Of a DNA stretch of 64,000 nucleotides, positions 50,175 to 59,582 are shown one piece after another. Below the pieces are notes generated by a model that saw only the letters and a program-made list of their open reading frames with translations, was not told where the DNA came from and ran no database searches. Numbering within the stretch: position 1 is the first letter of the stretch; each line of letters begins with the position of its first letter. The translations under genes and the position numbers were made by a program. This DNA is from Mycolicibacterium canariasense (GTDB lineage Bacteria > Actinomycetota > Actinomycetes > Mycobacteriales > Mycobacteriaceae). Location of the stretch: contig NZ_LQOL01000049.1 of the NCBI RefSeq assembly GCF_002101555.1, positions 1-64,000 on the forward strand, given 5' to 3'.

Positions 50175-51145
50175 AGCGACTTGAGCCAGAACGGCCAACG
50201 CGGGTCCGCCATCTTCAACCGGGCCCGCATCAGTTTCCAGCAGCCGTACTTGTGATAGTCGAAATCCCATGCCGAACTCAGCTTTTGGTTGACGCATGCC
50301 CAGAGACCCCATTTGGTGTCGGCCAGCGCCCCGCAGACCTGCACCCGCGCGAGCAGGCCGAAATCGCTGCGGCCGTAGAAGTCCTCGACGAGTTCGATGA
50401 TTCGTTCCTCGGTATAGAACATCTCGGTGGTCAGCAACGCCAGCTCGTAGGCGCGCTCGTTGTTCGAGGCGAACTCGTAGTCCACGAGCTTCATCGGCCT
50501 GTCGTCGGCGACGAGGAAGTTCCCCGGCATCGGGTCGTTGTGACAGGCAACAAGATCCAGCCCGGAGGCAAGGAGCGCCGACTTGGCCACCTGGTACTCG
50601 CCGAGAATCAGCTCGGCATCCGCGGGCAGCCGCACATCGAGCTCACCGGCCTGAGCCAGGTGCTCGTCGATCATGTCGAACATCGTCTTGGTGACGCTGA
50701 GCAGCCCGCCGTCGTGCAGCACCCGGTAGATGTCGATGATCTGGTGGGCGACGGCGACATCCTTGAAATCGCCGTTGGTGCAGGCACGATAGCCTTCCAG
50801 GAACTCGATCACCTCGACACCGGTGTCGACATCGAAATACACCAGCTGCGCGCCGATCCCTTTTTCACCGGCCCGTCGCGCGGCTTCGTTGGCCAGGACC
50901 CGGTCGATGAACGTGTCGCTGCCGTCGCCGGGGATCTTGAGGAAGTAACGGGTGTCGCTGCCTGCGACGGTGATGCGCCAGTTGCTGTTCTGCAGGCCAC
51001 CGAGCACCGGGGCGTACTCGACGTGCTTGCCACGCCAGATCTCGATCGCCGCCAACGCGGCTTCCACGCGCCGTTCGACGTCGTTGCGCGCGCTGCCGAG
51101 CAGTCGGTTACCGGTGGTGTCGCGTGTGGTCGGTGCGGCGGTCAT
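50171..51145 (-). CDS. Choline-kinase/APH-type phosphotransferase (second kinase of the pair)
   Basis: 324 aa. The nucleotide-binding lobe has LGGLQNSNWRI and TRYFLKIPG (Lys70), the choline/ethanolamine kinase-type start; the catalytic Brenner motif is CHNDPMPGNFLVADDRPMKLVDYEFAS with His202, Asp204 and Asn209, and DFG-like Asp222. It phosphorylates a hydroxyl group on a small molecule with ATP; the resemblance to LicA/choline kinase is a guess about substrate class. Overlaps the preceding kinase by 4 nt; last gene of the operon. Confidence 0.85.
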   Translation of the reverse strand: MTAAPTTRDTTGNRLLGSARNDVERRVEAALAAIEIWRGKHVEYAPVLGGLQNSNWRITVAGSDTRYFLKIPGDGSDTFIDRVLANEAARRAGEKGIGAQLVYFDVDTGVEVIEFLEGYRACTNGDFKDVAVAHQIIDIYRVLHDGGLLSVTKTMFDMIDEHLAQAGELDVRLPADAELILGEYQVAKSALLASGLDLVACHNDPMPGNFLVADDRPMKLVDYEFASNNERAYELALLTTEMFYTEERIIELVEDFYGRSDFGLLARVQVCGALADTKWGLWACVNQKLSSAWDFDYHKYGCWKLMRARLKMADPRWPFWLKSL

Positions 51146-52086
51146 AAGTTGTTCACCCGATCGTAGAAGGCGCTCTCACCGAGGCCGGCCCGTGCCCGCA
51201 GGAACTGCCAGTCGGAGAGCTTCGAGTATTCGAGGGTGCCCGGTCGTGCGTGGTCCGCGTAGGCCCCGATCAGTCCCCAACGGACACAGTCGGCTACACC
51301 GTAGACCCGTGCACGATCGAACAACGCTTGATCGAAGCTCCCCCAGGCCGCGGTGAACGCCTCACGCGCCGTCGAGTCGAACGGACGGACCTCCGCCAGC
51401 AGAACGCCGATATCCTGCAGCGGGTCCATCAGCGCCGCGACATCCCAATCCACCAGCAGCATCCGGCCGTCGTCGGCAAGCAATACGTTGGACACGTTGC
51501 CGTCACCGTGGCATGCCACCAGATCGAAACCGGCTGCCGCTATCCGCTTCTCGGCCGGATCCAGCATGCGCAGCATCCAGTCGAAGTCGGCCGGCAGGGT
51601 CACCCGATTGGTCGTGGCCAGTTCGGTCAAGGTACGGATATCGTCGAACACCGTGGCCGTGCGGGTTATCGCGCCGAATTCGCGTACCTGCGCCCGCAGC
51701 GCGATCAGCTGTTCCAGCCGGGCATCGTCGTCGAAGACATCCAGGGTCGCCGTCGAGGAGCTGTCGACCAGGTTCTCCAGGACCAGGATTCCGGCAGTGG
51801 GGTCGGCCGCGTACACCGCGGGACCGACGCCGCGCTGTCCGGCCTCTGCTGCGGCGGCGAATGCGTGCGGTATGTCGATATAGGCTCCCGCGTGGCCGAT
51901 CATCGACTTCACGAAAGCGCTTGACACCGAGCCGGACTCGTCGGTGCCGCGCACGTCGAAACATTCGGAGTCGGCACCCCACCAACTCGGGCTGGCCATC
52001 GTGGGGGTGGGATCGGCCGTGACGGCGCCGGTGAACAGGCCCATGGCCCGCAACGGCCGCGCTATCGGCGGTGCGGTGGCGCTCAT
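51142..52086 (-). CDS. APH-family small-molecule kinase (first kinase of the pair)
   Basis: 314 aa. C-terminal catalytic segment ACHGDGNVSNVLLADDGRMLLVDWDVAALMDPLQDIGVLLAEV with His193, Asp195, Asn200 and Asp213; Lys60 in SSAFVKSM is the likely ATP-binding residue. The family includes choline/aminoglycoside/hydroxy-amino-acid kinases. It is 1 nt from the amidase and 4-nt overlapped with the second kinase, so both are cotranslated. The two kinases are diverged and may act on consecutive substrates or as a heterodimer. Confidence 0.84.
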   Translation of the reverse strand: MSATAPPIARPLRAMGLFTGAVTADPTPTMASPSWWGADSECFDVRGTDESGSVSSAFVKSMIGHAGAYIDIPHAFAAAAEAGQRGVGPAVYAADPTAGILVLENLVDSSSTATLDVFDDDARLEQLIALRAQVREFGAITRTATVFDDIRTLTELATTNRVTLPADFDWMLRMLDPAEKRIAAAGFDLVACHGDGNVSNVLLADDGRMLLVDWDVAALMDPLQDIGVLLAEVRPFDSTAREAFTAAWGSFDQALFDRARVYGVADCVRWGLIGAYADHARPGTLEYSKLSDWQFLRARAGLGESAFYDRVNNL

Positions 52087-52087
52087 G

Positions 52088-53500
52088 TCAGTTGCCTCCT
52101 CCGGTGGAAACGGCCGCAACAGGCGCAGGCCAGGCGATGGTGACGGGACGGTTCTGTTCGAGCCATTTCGTCAGTCGCAACACCTCGCGGTCGGCGAAAC
52201 GCGGGCCGATCACCTGGATGCCGACCGGCATACCGGTGCTCATACCGAAGCACAGCGCGCTGGCCGGCTGCGCGGTCTGGTTGAACCACGCGGTGAAACC
52301 GCAGTGCGCCAGCGGATATGCCGGGTCCAGACCGCAGTCCTCGGCGGCGAATCCCACCACCGGTAGGACCGGTGCTATGACGTAGTCGAACGACGCGCAG
52401 GCGACCCGCATCCGCTCGGCCGAGCGGGCGACCGCCTCACCGTCGCGGGCGAAGTCGGTTGCGCGGTATCCGGCGGCGGGAGCGCACCACTGCCGGATCG
52501 CCTGATGCACCAGGGGCTGTAGATCGGCACGGATCGACTCGAGCTCGGTCGCCGCGCGCACCTGGAACAGCCGGTCCAGGGCCGGGTAAGGGTCATCGGA
52601 GAACACCGGTGGCATCGCCGACACGTCGGCGCCGGCGTCGCGCAATATCGCCGCCGCATCCTCGACCACCGACAGCACCTGATCGTCGGCGCCGAAGCCG
52701 GCCCCCAGCTCGGTGAGTACACCGATGCGGAGACCTTTGGGCGACAGCACTTCCCGTGAGTCCGGAGACGTCTCGGGCGCCAGGCTCCACAGGTCACGGG
52801 TGTCCGGCCGGCTCAGCACCTCGAACATGTCCATCACATCGTCGACGGTGCGGCCCATCGGTCCGGCGGAGCGCATGGTCGACGGCGCGGTGTGCGGTAT
52901 CCGGCCCTGGGTGGGTTTGAGAGCCACCAGGCCGCAGTGCCCGGCGGGCAGCCGGACCGACCCCGCGATATCACTGCCGACGGCACCGAACCCGATACCG
53001 GCGGCCAGCGCGGCGCCGGCACCGGAGCTGGACCCACCGGTGCTGCGCGACGTGTCCCACGGGTTGCGGGTGATGCCGTACAACGAGCTGACACCGGCGG
53101 CCATCATGCCGAAGTCGGGCATGGTGGTCTTACCGAGGATGACGGCACCGGCCTCTTTCAGCCGGGCAGCCGGCGGGGCGTCGACGCGTGCGTCGGGCAG
53201 GTCCGCATTGGCGGCGCAGCCGTGCCGCCACGGCATCCCGATCGCGTTGACGCTGTCCTTGATGGTGACGGGCACACCGTCCAACGGGCTCAGCGGCGTG
53301 CCGTCGGCCCAGCGTCGTGCCGAGGCCTGCGCCGCGGCGTGCGCACCCGGGGTGTCCAGGTGGGCGATGGCGTTGACGGCCGGATTGCGGGCTTCGACAC
53401 GCGCCAGCGTCAACTCCAGGACCTCTACCGGACTCGTTGCACCGCTGCGGTACTCGTCGCGGAGGGCATCGGCGTGGGCGTCCAGGATCGAATCGCTCAT
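52088..53500 (-). CDS. Amidase-signature family enzyme
   Basis: 470 aa. Triad: Lys81 (VTIKDSVNA), Ser157 in [34 protein letters not shown] and nucleophile Ser181; distances match the family. C-terminal [20 protein letters not shown]. Cytoplasmic amide hydrolase of unknown specificity. Overlaps the M20 gene by 4 nt and is 1 nt from kinase 1, so it is in the middle of the seven-gene unit. Confidence 0.93.
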   Translation of the reverse strand: MSDSILDAHADALRDEYRSGATSPVEVLELTLARVEARNPAVNAIAHLDTPGAHAAAQASARRWADGTPLSPLDGVPVTIKDSVNAIGMPWRHGCAANADLPDARVDAPPAARLKEAGAVILGKTTMPDFGMMAAGVSSLYGITRNPWDTSRSTGGSSSGAGAALAAGIGFGAVGSDIAGSVRLPAGHCGLVALKPTQGRIPHTAPSTMRSAGPMGRTVDDVMDMFEVLSRPDTRDLWSLAPETSPDSREVLSPKGLRIGVLTELGAGFGADDQVLSVVEDAAAILRDAGADVSAMPPVFSDDPYPALDRLFQVRAATELESIRADLQPLVHQAIRQWCAPAAGYRATDFARDGEAVARSAERMRVACASFDYVIAPVLPVVGFAAEDCGLDPAYPLAHCGFTAWFNQTAQPASALCFGMSTGMPVGIQVIGPRFADREVLRLTKWLEQNRPVTIAWPAPVAAVSTGGGN

Positions 53501-54744
53501 GTGAGTGCGGCCGCCTCGAGAGCTCCGGTCACCATCTTCTGCGCGGTGGCCGTCAGCATACGCAGGCCGGCCAGCAGGTGGGCATCGGTGCTGTACTCGT
53601 TCTCGTTGTGGGACACGCCGTCGACACTGGGCACGAACAGCATGACCGTCGGCACCAGCGACTTGAGGTTCACCGAATCGTGCCCGGCCATCGTCGGGAG
53701 CGTCCGCCACCGCAGTCCGAGATCGTCGGCGACGCCACCGGCCAGGGCGATACCGGCCTGCTGATAGCCGGTGGAGGGTCGCAGGGTCGCCGATTCGATA
53801 TCGACCCGAACCTCACCGGCCTCGGTGATCGCCGAAACCCGTTGCAGGAACGACTGGTGCGCAGCTTCGACGGTTCCGCCGTCGAGAGCGCGCAGATCCG
53901 CCGCGAGCCGGACCCGCGCCGGCACCACCACGGGAGAATTGGGCTCGACGGTGAAGCTGCCGACCGAGCCGAGCACCGTGTCGGGGCCGAACTCGTCGGC
54001 GACGGCTCGGACCGCGAGCACCACCTGGCTGGCACCCACCAGCGCGTCACGCCGGTAGCGCATATGCGTCGCGCCGGTGTGGGACTGTTCGCCGTGCACG
54101 GTGATGGCGTACTTGTAGGCCGCCCAGTTGCCGGTCACCACCCCGATATCGAGGCCTTGGTCGATCAGCGTGCGGCCCTGTTCGATGTGGATCTCGGCGA
54201 AGGCGCCGGCCTGCGGCGGGGCATCACTGCCGTGGAAACCGATGGCGTCCAACGCTTCCCGTACCGTGACGCCGTCCTTTCCGACGGTGTCGAGGACGGC
54301 GTCGGCGGTCAGCTTGCCGGTGTACACCGCGCTGCCCATCAGGCTCGGCGAGAAGCGCGAGCCCTCCTCGTTGAACCAGTTGACCGCCGCGACGTTGTAG
54401 CGGGCTCCCTCAGGCTGGTTCGCGGCCGAGGCCGCGGCATAGGCTCCGGCCAGTACCCCGTAGGCGCCGTCGAACCGACCGGATGTCGGTTGACTGTCGA
54501 GATGAGAGCCGAGCAGGACATACGGTGCGCCCGGGACGATCTCGGCGCAGCCGTACATGTTGCCGACGGCGTCGACACGGCAATCCAGCCCGTGTTCGAT
54601 GAACCAGTCGCGCAACCACTCCCGGGCTTGCCCGTCGGCCGTGGTGGCCGCTTCCCGGTCCACCCCGCCTGCCGCGGTCGCGCCGATCGCCGACAGCGCG
54701 GCGAAATCGGCGAGAAACCCGGAGTCGGTGAGGCCTGAGGTCAT
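53497..54744 (-). CDS. M20-family amidohydrolase (N-carbamoyl-L-amino-acid hydrolase / allantoate amidohydrolase-like)
   Basis: 415 aa. Binuclear-metal ligands: His81 (LLGSHLDSQ), Asp92 ([11 protein letters not shown]), Glu126/127 ([10 protein letters not shown]), His186 (EIHIEQG) and the late His ([10 protein letters not shown]). These are the carbamoylase/allantoate amidohydrolase signatures; it removes a carbamoyl or ureido group, or a formyl-type amide. Overlaps the symporter start by 4 nt upstream and the amidase downstream. Together with the amidase it suggests stepwise hydrolysis of a ureido-amide compound. Confidence 0.92.
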   Translation of the reverse strand: MTSGLTDSGFLADFAALSAIGATAAGGVDREAATTADGQAREWLRDWFIEHGLDCRVDAVGNMYGCAEIVPGAPYVLLGSHLDSQPTSGRFDGAYGVLAGAYAAASAANQPEGARYNVAAVNWFNEEGSRFSPSLMGSAVYTGKLTADAVLDTVGKDGVTVREALDAIGFHGSDAPPQAGAFAEIHIEQGRTLIDQGLDIGVVTGNWAAYKYAITVHGEQSHTGATHMRYRRDALVGASQVVLAVRAVADEFGPDTVLGSVGSFTVEPNSPVVVPARVRLAADLRALDGGTVEAAHQSFLQRVSAITEAGEVRVDIESATLRPSTGYQQAGIALAGGVADDLGLRWRTLPTMAGHDSVNLKSLVPTVMLFVPSVDGVSHNENEYSTDAHLLAGLRMLTATAQKMVTGALEAAALT

Positions 54745-56297
54745 CGGCTCTCTTCTGCCAGTTCGTGCACCTGGTCCTCCAGCGATACCGGCGCGGTAGG
54801 CGCCGCGATGCGCATCTTGGTCTTGGCGGCTTCGAACATCTCGTCGACCCGGGCCTTGTCGGCGTCGTCGGTGCCGATCAGCGCGGCAGCGGCGAGGAAG
54901 ACCGCCAGGTTGACCACCAAGCCGACGATACCGCCGGTCAAGCTGCCCAGCCACCGCACGTCGTCAGGGTAGATCCAGGTCATGACCATCGCGACCACGA
55001 AACCCGAGAGCATTCCGGCGACCGCGCCCTGCTTGTTGCCGCCCCGCCAGAAGATGCCCAGGAACAGCGGCACCGCCAGCTGGATCACGCCTTGATAGGA
55101 GATCTGGGCCAGCAGCTGCAGGCGGGTCATGTTGAAGGTGGCGTAGGCGACGACACCCGCGGCGATCATGAAGACCAGCATCGAGGTCTTGGCGACCTGG
55201 GTCAGCCGCTTATCCGACAGCGGCCGCTTGGTCGTGTTGACGAGGTCGTTGGCGATCTGCAGGCCGCACACCTGCACGCTGCCGTCGATGTGGCCCATGG
55301 AGGCCGCGAAGACGATGGTGATACCGAGGCCGAGCAGCCAGGTGCCGCCGTAGTCGCTCATGATGGTGAACCAACCGGCCTGCGGGCTCGCGGCGACGTC
55401 GGGCATGACCGTTGCGGCGATACCCACCAGCATCAGCAGGGTGTAGAAGACACCGGAGATCAGCACCGTGCACAAGGTGCCCGATTTCACCGACCGCACG
55501 CTGGAGGCGGTGTAGATGCGCTGGAAACTCGTCGGCCAGCAAAGTGATCCGATGACGCCGGTGAAGATCAGGGCGAAGATGTAGAGCGGCCCGTACTTGT
55601 CGCCGTCACCGGGCAGCACCAGGTACTGGTGGGCGACATCGTTGAGGTTGGCAATGCTGATCGGACCGCCGGCGACACCGGAGAGCAGAACGACGCACAC
55701 CAGGGCCGAGAACACGTAGGCCACGGTGCCCTGAAAGGCGTCGGTCATGATCAGGCCGCGCATACCCATCCGGACGGTCCAGTACTGCCGGATCAGGATC
55801 ACGGCCAGCCCGATGATCAGGCACGTGGTGACCGACCAGGCGCCGTCGCTGGCGAGTTCGAAAACCGTTCCGAGGGCCTGCATTCCGAGGACCACCCAGG
55901 GGAACAGGGACACGATGCCGATGACGCTGGCGATGATGCGCACCGCCGGTGAGTCGAAGCGCTTGCCCAGCAGGTCGGGTTGGGACCGCAGGTCGTACTT
56001 CTTACCCCAGCGCCACGCGCGGGTGGCCATGAAGTACATCATCGCCACACCCAGGCTGGAGTACGCCAGGCCGTAGAGGCCGAACACCCCGGCGCCGGTG
56101 GCCAATCCGAAGAAGGCGATGAAGGTCGACCCGGGCCACCATGAGTTGACGTAGCTCATGGCGACATACCACGGTCCGTAGCTGCGGCCACCGACGGCGT
56201 ACTCGTCGAAGGTCGGCGATGTCTTCTGTTGGGTCGCATAGAGAATGGCGATCACGATGGCGTAGAACACCACCAGCATGGTGAGCATGGTCCACAT
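54741..56297 (-). CDS. Sodium:solute symporter (SSS family)
   Basis: 518 aa with about 13 hydrophobic segments. N-terminal [49 protein letters not shown] and [51 protein letters not shown] are SSS signatures (substrate-binding and sodium sites). Imports a polar organic substrate with Na+. Encoded directly after a 92-aa DUF3311-like protein, its usual small companion, and overlapping the M20 gene. Confidence 0.92.
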   Translation of the reverse strand: MWTMLTMLVVFYAIVIAILYATQQKTSPTFDEYAVGGRSYGPWYVAMSYVNSWWPGSTFIAFFGLATGAGVFGLYGLAYSSLGVAMMYFMATRAWRWGKKYDLRSQPDLLGKRFDSPAVRIIASVIGIVSLFPWVVLGMQALGTVFELASDGAWSVTTCLIIGLAVILIRQYWTVRMGMRGLIMTDAFQGTVAYVFSALVCVVLLSGVAGGPISIANLNDVAHQYLVLPGDGDKYGPLYIFALIFTGVIGSLCWPTSFQRIYTASSVRSVKSGTLCTVLISGVFYTLLMLVGIAATVMPDVAASPQAGWFTIMSDYGGTWLLGLGITIVFAASMGHIDGSVQVCGLQIANDLVNTTKRPLSDKRLTQVAKTSMLVFMIAAGVVAYATFNMTRLQLLAQISYQGVIQLAVPLFLGIFWRGGNKQGAVAGMLSGFVVAMVMTWIYPDDVRWLGSLTGGIVGLVVNLAVFLAAAALIGTDDADKARVDEMFEAAKTKMRIAAPTAPVSLEDQVHELAEESR

Positions 56298-56298
56298 G

Positions 56299-56577
56299 TC
56301 AGCCTCCGAGGGTTTCTGCGAGCGGTTCCAGCGAGTCGTCGTCGAGTTCGCCGCGGATGTCTTCGACGATGTAGAAGGCCGTCAAGGTCAGCCCGAGCAC
56401 CAGGGCGTCGATGATCCAGTACATGATCGCGAACGGGATGCCGAGCACCACAGCGGTGCTACCGCTGCCCCACAGGTAGAGCGGCGGAAAGATGGCGAAC
56501 AGCAGCGCGACGGCATAGAGGGTGCCGAAGAAGATGACGATCGACCGGCGGCTGAGCCCGCGAATGAAATCTTTCAC
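56299..56577 (-). CDS. DUF3311-like small membrane protein (SSS transporter companion)
   Basis: 92 aa from GTG 56575-56577 preceded by AAGGAA. Two hydrophobic segments (VIFFGTLYAVALLFAIFPPLYLW and VVLGIPFAIMYWIIDALVLGLTLTAFYIV) and a short acidic tail. Such proteins commonly precede SSS symporter genes, and this one is 1 nt from it; probably a small subunit or stabiliser. Overlaps the phosphatase stop by 4 nt. Confidence 0.8.
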   Translation of the reverse strand: MKDFIRGLSRRSIVIFFGTLYAVALLFAIFPPLYLWGSGSTAVVLGIPFAIMYWIIDALVLGLTLTAFYIVEDIRGELDDDSLEPLAETLGG

Positions 56578-57365
56578 AATGGAATTCCTTGTCGCTCGGG
56601 GGTTTCGGATCCCACATGGGACAACAGCGTGTCGTGGAGAAGACCGTTGCTGGCGATTCCGTTGCCGGCGTCGAATACGCGTCGACTGTCCAGGCTGGTG
56701 AAGCGGCCGCCGGCTTCCTCGATGATGACCGGCATCGGTGCCAGGTCGTAGGGTTGCGCTCGGTAGTCCACCACGGCGTCGGCGTGTCCGCAGGCCACCA
56801 TCGCGTATCCGAAGGCGTCGCCCCAAGTGCGCACCACGGCACCCTGGCCGTGCAGGCCGTCGATGATTCCGGGATCCCAGTCCTCCAGCCAGGTGGCCAT
56901 CACGTACGCGCCGTCGAGGGCGTCGTGACGCGAAACCCGCGCCGGCGCGCCGTTTCGCCAGCACCCGCCACCGCGCTCGGCGTGCACCAGGGTGTCGGCG
57001 CTGGGCAGGTTGATCAGCCCGAAGACGATCTCGTCATGCTCCTGGACGGCGATGAGATTGGCATACAGCGGTACGCCGCGGATGAAGGATTTGGTTCCGT
57101 CGATCGGGTCGACGATCCACCGATACGCCGAGGTGCCCTGGGTGTCGGGGTATTCCTCGCCGGTGAAACTGTCCGAAGGAAACGCGTCGGCCACCGCCTC
57201 GCGCATCGCCAACTCGATCTCCCGGTCGGCCCGGGTGATCGGCGATCCATCGGTCTTGGCCTGGACCGACAGGTCCGGCGTGGCGAAGTACCGGCGGGAG
57301 ATATCGCCGGCGACCTCGGCCAGCTCGAGGGCGAGCCGGACACGATCAGCACGGTTGTCGCTCAC
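56574..57365 (-). CDS. Inositol-monophosphatase-family phosphatase (histidinol-phosphatase-like)
   Basis: 263 aa from GTG 57363-57365. Metal/phosphate signatures: Glu70-Glu71 in FTGEEYP, WIVDPIDGTKSFIRGVPLYANLIAV (Asp86, Asp89, Thr91) and the C-terminal YDLAPMPVIIEEAGGRF. Mg2+-dependent hydrolysis of a phosphate monoester. First gene of the seven-gene operon; an operator palindrome lies just upstream. The ATG at 57401 is inside that palindrome and was rejected. A role in the operon: releasing the phosphate put on by the two kinases (inference). Confidence 0.86.
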   Translation of the reverse strand: MSDNRADRVRLALELAEVAGDISRRYFATPDLSVQAKTDGSPITRADREIELAMREAVADAFPSDSFTGEEYPDTQGTSAYRWIVDPIDGTKSFIRGVPLYANLIAVQEHDEIVFGLINLPSADTLVHAERGGGCWRNGAPARVSRHDALDGAYVMATWLEDWDPGIIDGLHGQGAVVRTWGDAFGYAMVACGHADAVVDYRAQPYDLAPMPVIIEEAGGRFTSLDSRRVFDAGNGIASNGLLHDTLLSHVGSETPERQGIPL

Positions 57366-57381
57366 ACGTAACACCCTTGGG

Positions 57382-57401
57382 ATGAACCATTTCTGGTTCA
57401 T
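57382..57401. promoter_or_regulatory. GntR-type operator palindrome in the operon promoter
   Basis: ATGAACCA-TTTC-TGGTTCAT: 8-bp perfect arms with 4-nt centre, in the 164-nt region between the phosphatase (start 57365) and the divergent HutC-type GntR gene (start 57530). Symmetric position and the adjacent regulator make autoregulation of both directions probable. Confidence 0.65.
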
Positions 57402-57529
57402 CGAGCCACTTGTAAACGTTGCGTAACACATCCGACGCGGATCTTTACATCGCGAACACGCGGACACGACATGCCCGGGCTAGCGTGACATGACGGTCTC
57501 CGCGCGGGTAGCGCAGGAAGGGGTACGTC

Positions 57530-58303
57530 ATGCTCGTGCACGAGCAAGCGCAGCAGGCCCTGCGTCGGCTGACCGACGAACTCGCCGAGCGCGGTGAGCA
57601 CCGGTTGCCGACCGAACGCGCGCTGGCCGAACGCCTGGGAATGTCGCGGACCACGGTGCGCCGGGCACTTGATCTGCTCGAACGCGAGCAGCGGATTCGC
57701 CGGGTCAAGGGCCGTGCCGGCGGCGCCTACCTGACCAACGTGACCCAACGCGACGCGTCACCGCAGGCGGCCCGGCCGTTCTGCCAGTCACACAGCATCG
57801 TGCGCAGCTTGAACACCGTGAAAGGTATCCCGGAGATCCTGCACGATCAGGGCTTCCGGGACGGCACCACCGTCATCCGGGCCGGATTGGTGGCGGCGCC
57901 GGAACCGGTCAGTTCGGCCCTCGGGGTCGCCGACGGCGAGGCGGTGGTGTCGCTGCTGCGGTTGCGGCATGCCGACGGGGAGACGCTCTCCCTGGAGCAG
58001 ATGTATCTGCGGCCCGAGTTGGCCGGCGTGTTGCGCACCGGGATGACCTCGGTCTACCGCACATTGCATACGCAGTTCGGGCTGCAGATCTGCGTCGCCG
58101 ACGAGTCCATCGAGGTGGCCAGCGTCTCCAGCGCGGAAGGCAAGCTGCTCGGGCGGCCCGCCGGCACGCCGGTCCTGAAACTGGAACGCCGGGGATTCGA
58201 CCAGCGCGGCCGTGCCTTCGAGTACTCGGTTGACCTGTTCCGCGCCGACCGCACCCGGCTGCACGTGCGGACGCAGTCGCCGGTGACCGCGCAGGCGATG
58301 TGA
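57530..58303 (+). CDS. GntR-family regulator, HutC/UTRA type
   Basis: 257 aa. N-terminal HTH: QALRRLTDELAERGEHRLPTERALAERLGMSRTTVRRALDLLEREQRIRRVKGRAGGAYL; the UTRA ligand domain follows (TTVIRAGLVAAPEPVSSALGVADGEAVVSLLRLRHADGETLSLEQMYL ... YRTLHTQFGLQICVADESIEVASVS). UTRA domains bind amino-sugar-phosphates or amino-acid-like ligands. AGGAAGGGG before the ATG. Divergent from the seven-gene operon; it is its obvious regulator. Confidence 0.92.
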   Translation: MLVHEQAQQALRRLTDELAERGEHRLPTERALAERLGMSRTTVRRALDLLEREQRIRRVKGRAGGAYLTNVTQRDASPQAARPFCQSHSIVRSLNTVKGIPEILHDQGFRDGTTVIRAGLVAAPEPVSSALGVADGEAVVSLLRLRHADGETLSLEQMYLRPELAGVLRTGMTSVYRTLHTQFGLQICVADESIEVASVSSAEGKLLGRPAGTPVLKLERRGFDQRGRAFEYSVDLFRADRTRLHVRTQSPVTAQAM

Positions 58304-58411
58304 CGCGAGGAAGTCACGCGTGGATCGACACACCGGGAACCGCTGATCAAGTCCGACTCATACAGCATTCTGCTGGACGCAACCGTGCCGTGTTGGTCAC
58401 CACGGTCATCC

Positions 58412-58831
58412 TCAGGGTTGGAGATTCACGAGGCGGGTAGCCGCGACCGCACTCAGGGGTGTCGCGCGGTGAGTCTCGTCGTCGACTTGCACGATGACCG
58501 TACGCGCGATGGCTACGCATCGGTCTCGTTGAAACAGGGCTTGCGCCAGCGTGAATGAGGTGCGGCCGACCGACTCAACGCTCGTGCCGATCGCGACCTC
58601 GCCTGGCCAGATCAACTCCCCCCGAAAGTCCAGCTCCAGACGGGCAATGACGAAGGACTTGTTCGGTTCGACGATGCCACCGTCGGAAGCGTAGAGAAGT
58701 TCGACGCGACCGGTTTCCAGCGCCGTCGAAAAGACCGAATTGTTGACGTGCCCTTGCCGATCAGTATCGGCGTAACGCAACTTGTCGTAGGCATGCAAGG
58801 CGAACTGTGACAACGTCGGGGCTTCGTCCAT
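58412..58831 (-). CDS. Hotdog-fold acyl-CoA thioesterase (4HBT family)
   Basis: 139 aa. YDKLRYADTDRQGHVNNSVFSTALETGRVELLY gives the 4HBT signature with catalytic Asp (DTDRQGHVNN), and SFTLAQALFQRDRCVAIARTVIVQVDDETHRATPL closes the fold. Hydrolyses acyl-CoA or an aryl thioester. ATG 58829-58831 used (upstream GTG possible). It is 66 nt from the upstream TetR gene on the same strand. Confidence 0.85.
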   Translation of the reverse strand: MDEAPTLSQFALHAYDKLRYADTDRQGHVNNSVFSTALETGRVELLYASDGGIVEPNKSFVIARLELDFRGELIWPGEVAIGTSVESVGRTSFTLAQALFQRDRCVAIARTVIVQVDDETHRATPLSAVAATRLVNLQP

Positions 58832-58897
58832 GGCGGTGTCCACTTCTGTCGGTTGATCGCGGAGCGGTCAACACAAGGCGTGACCACCCTGGGATGG

Positions 58898-59494
58898 TCA
58901 TGCGGCGGCGAATGTCGCGACGTGGTCGATAGCGGTGCTGAGTGCGGTCTTCAATGGTGTGCCGTCGCGCTGCACTTTCGCGAGCAGCAGTCCGCCTTGC
59001 AGTGAGGTCAGCAGCGCCGTGGCCAGCTGGTCGATATCTGCGCTGTCGACCAGCCCGCCGCGGTCGCGGATGGCGGCGAGGCCGCTGCGGATCGCGGCTT
59101 GCCAACGCTGATAGCCAGCCTCGACATCTTCCCTTGCGGCGCTGTCACTTTCGGCCAGCTCACTACCCAGCGAGGCCAGCGGGCATCCACCGCGAAACCC
59201 GTTGCTACGTTGGATGTCCACGATGGCCGCGGCCCAGTTGCGCAGCCCGTCGAGAGAGTCGACCCGCGCCAACATCGACTCCTGAAACCCGAGAATCGCG
59301 TCTGCCTGATAGTCGATGACCGCGCGGGTGAGCGAGCGCTTGTCCGCAAAGTAATGGTAGAGCTGCGACGCGCTGACTCCGGCCGCGGCCTGAACATCCT
59401 CAGTACTGGTCCCGGCGACCCCTCGCTCATACATCAGCGCTGCCGCGGTGGCCACGATGCGATCGCGGGTGGCCCGCCCCTTCGGGGTGGTCAT
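58898..59494 (-). CDS. TetR-family regulator
   Basis: 198 aa. HTH: TRDRIVATAAALMYERGVAGTSTEDVQAAAGVSASQLYHYFADKRSLTRAV. The C-terminal domain resembles the AcuR/YxaF-like subgroup sensing small electrophiles or quinones (FRGGCPLASLGSELAES). Divergent from the peroxiredoxin-like gene; two operator copies lie in between. Confidence 0.9.
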   Translation of the reverse strand: MTTPKGRATRDRIVATAAALMYERGVAGTSTEDVQAAAGVSASQLYHYFADKRSLTRAVIDYQADAILGFQESMLARVDSLDGLRNWAAAIVDIQRSNGFRGGCPLASLGSELAESDSAAREDVEAGYQRWQAAIRSGLAAIRDRGGLVDSADIDQLATALLTSLQGGLLLAKVQRDGTPLKTALSTAIDHVATFAAA

Positions 59495-59508
59495 CTGACG
59501 ATTCTATC

Positions 59509-59561
59509 TTTTTGGAGTTGACAATCCAAAAACAGCGGAGTTTTCTGGAGTGATTGATCCA
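59509..59561. promoter_or_regulatory. TetR operator pair with 8-nt spacing, in the TetR/peroxiredoxin promoter
   Basis: TTTTTGGA-GTTGACAA-TCCAAAAA (59509-59532) and TGGA-GTGATTGA-TCCA (59546-59561) share the TGGA-N8-TCCA core. TTGACA (59518-59523) in the first spacer is a possible -35. Both lie between the divergent TetR (start 59494) and the peroxiredoxin start (59583). Confidence 0.65.
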
Positions 59562-59582
59562 ATAGACCAGGCGGAGGCCGAG

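Noticed and set aside
57366-57401. ATG at 57399-57401 as start of the phosphatase
   Set aside because: It would place translation inside the operator palindrome and add a non-conserved segment; GTG 57363-57365 leaves the operator upstream.
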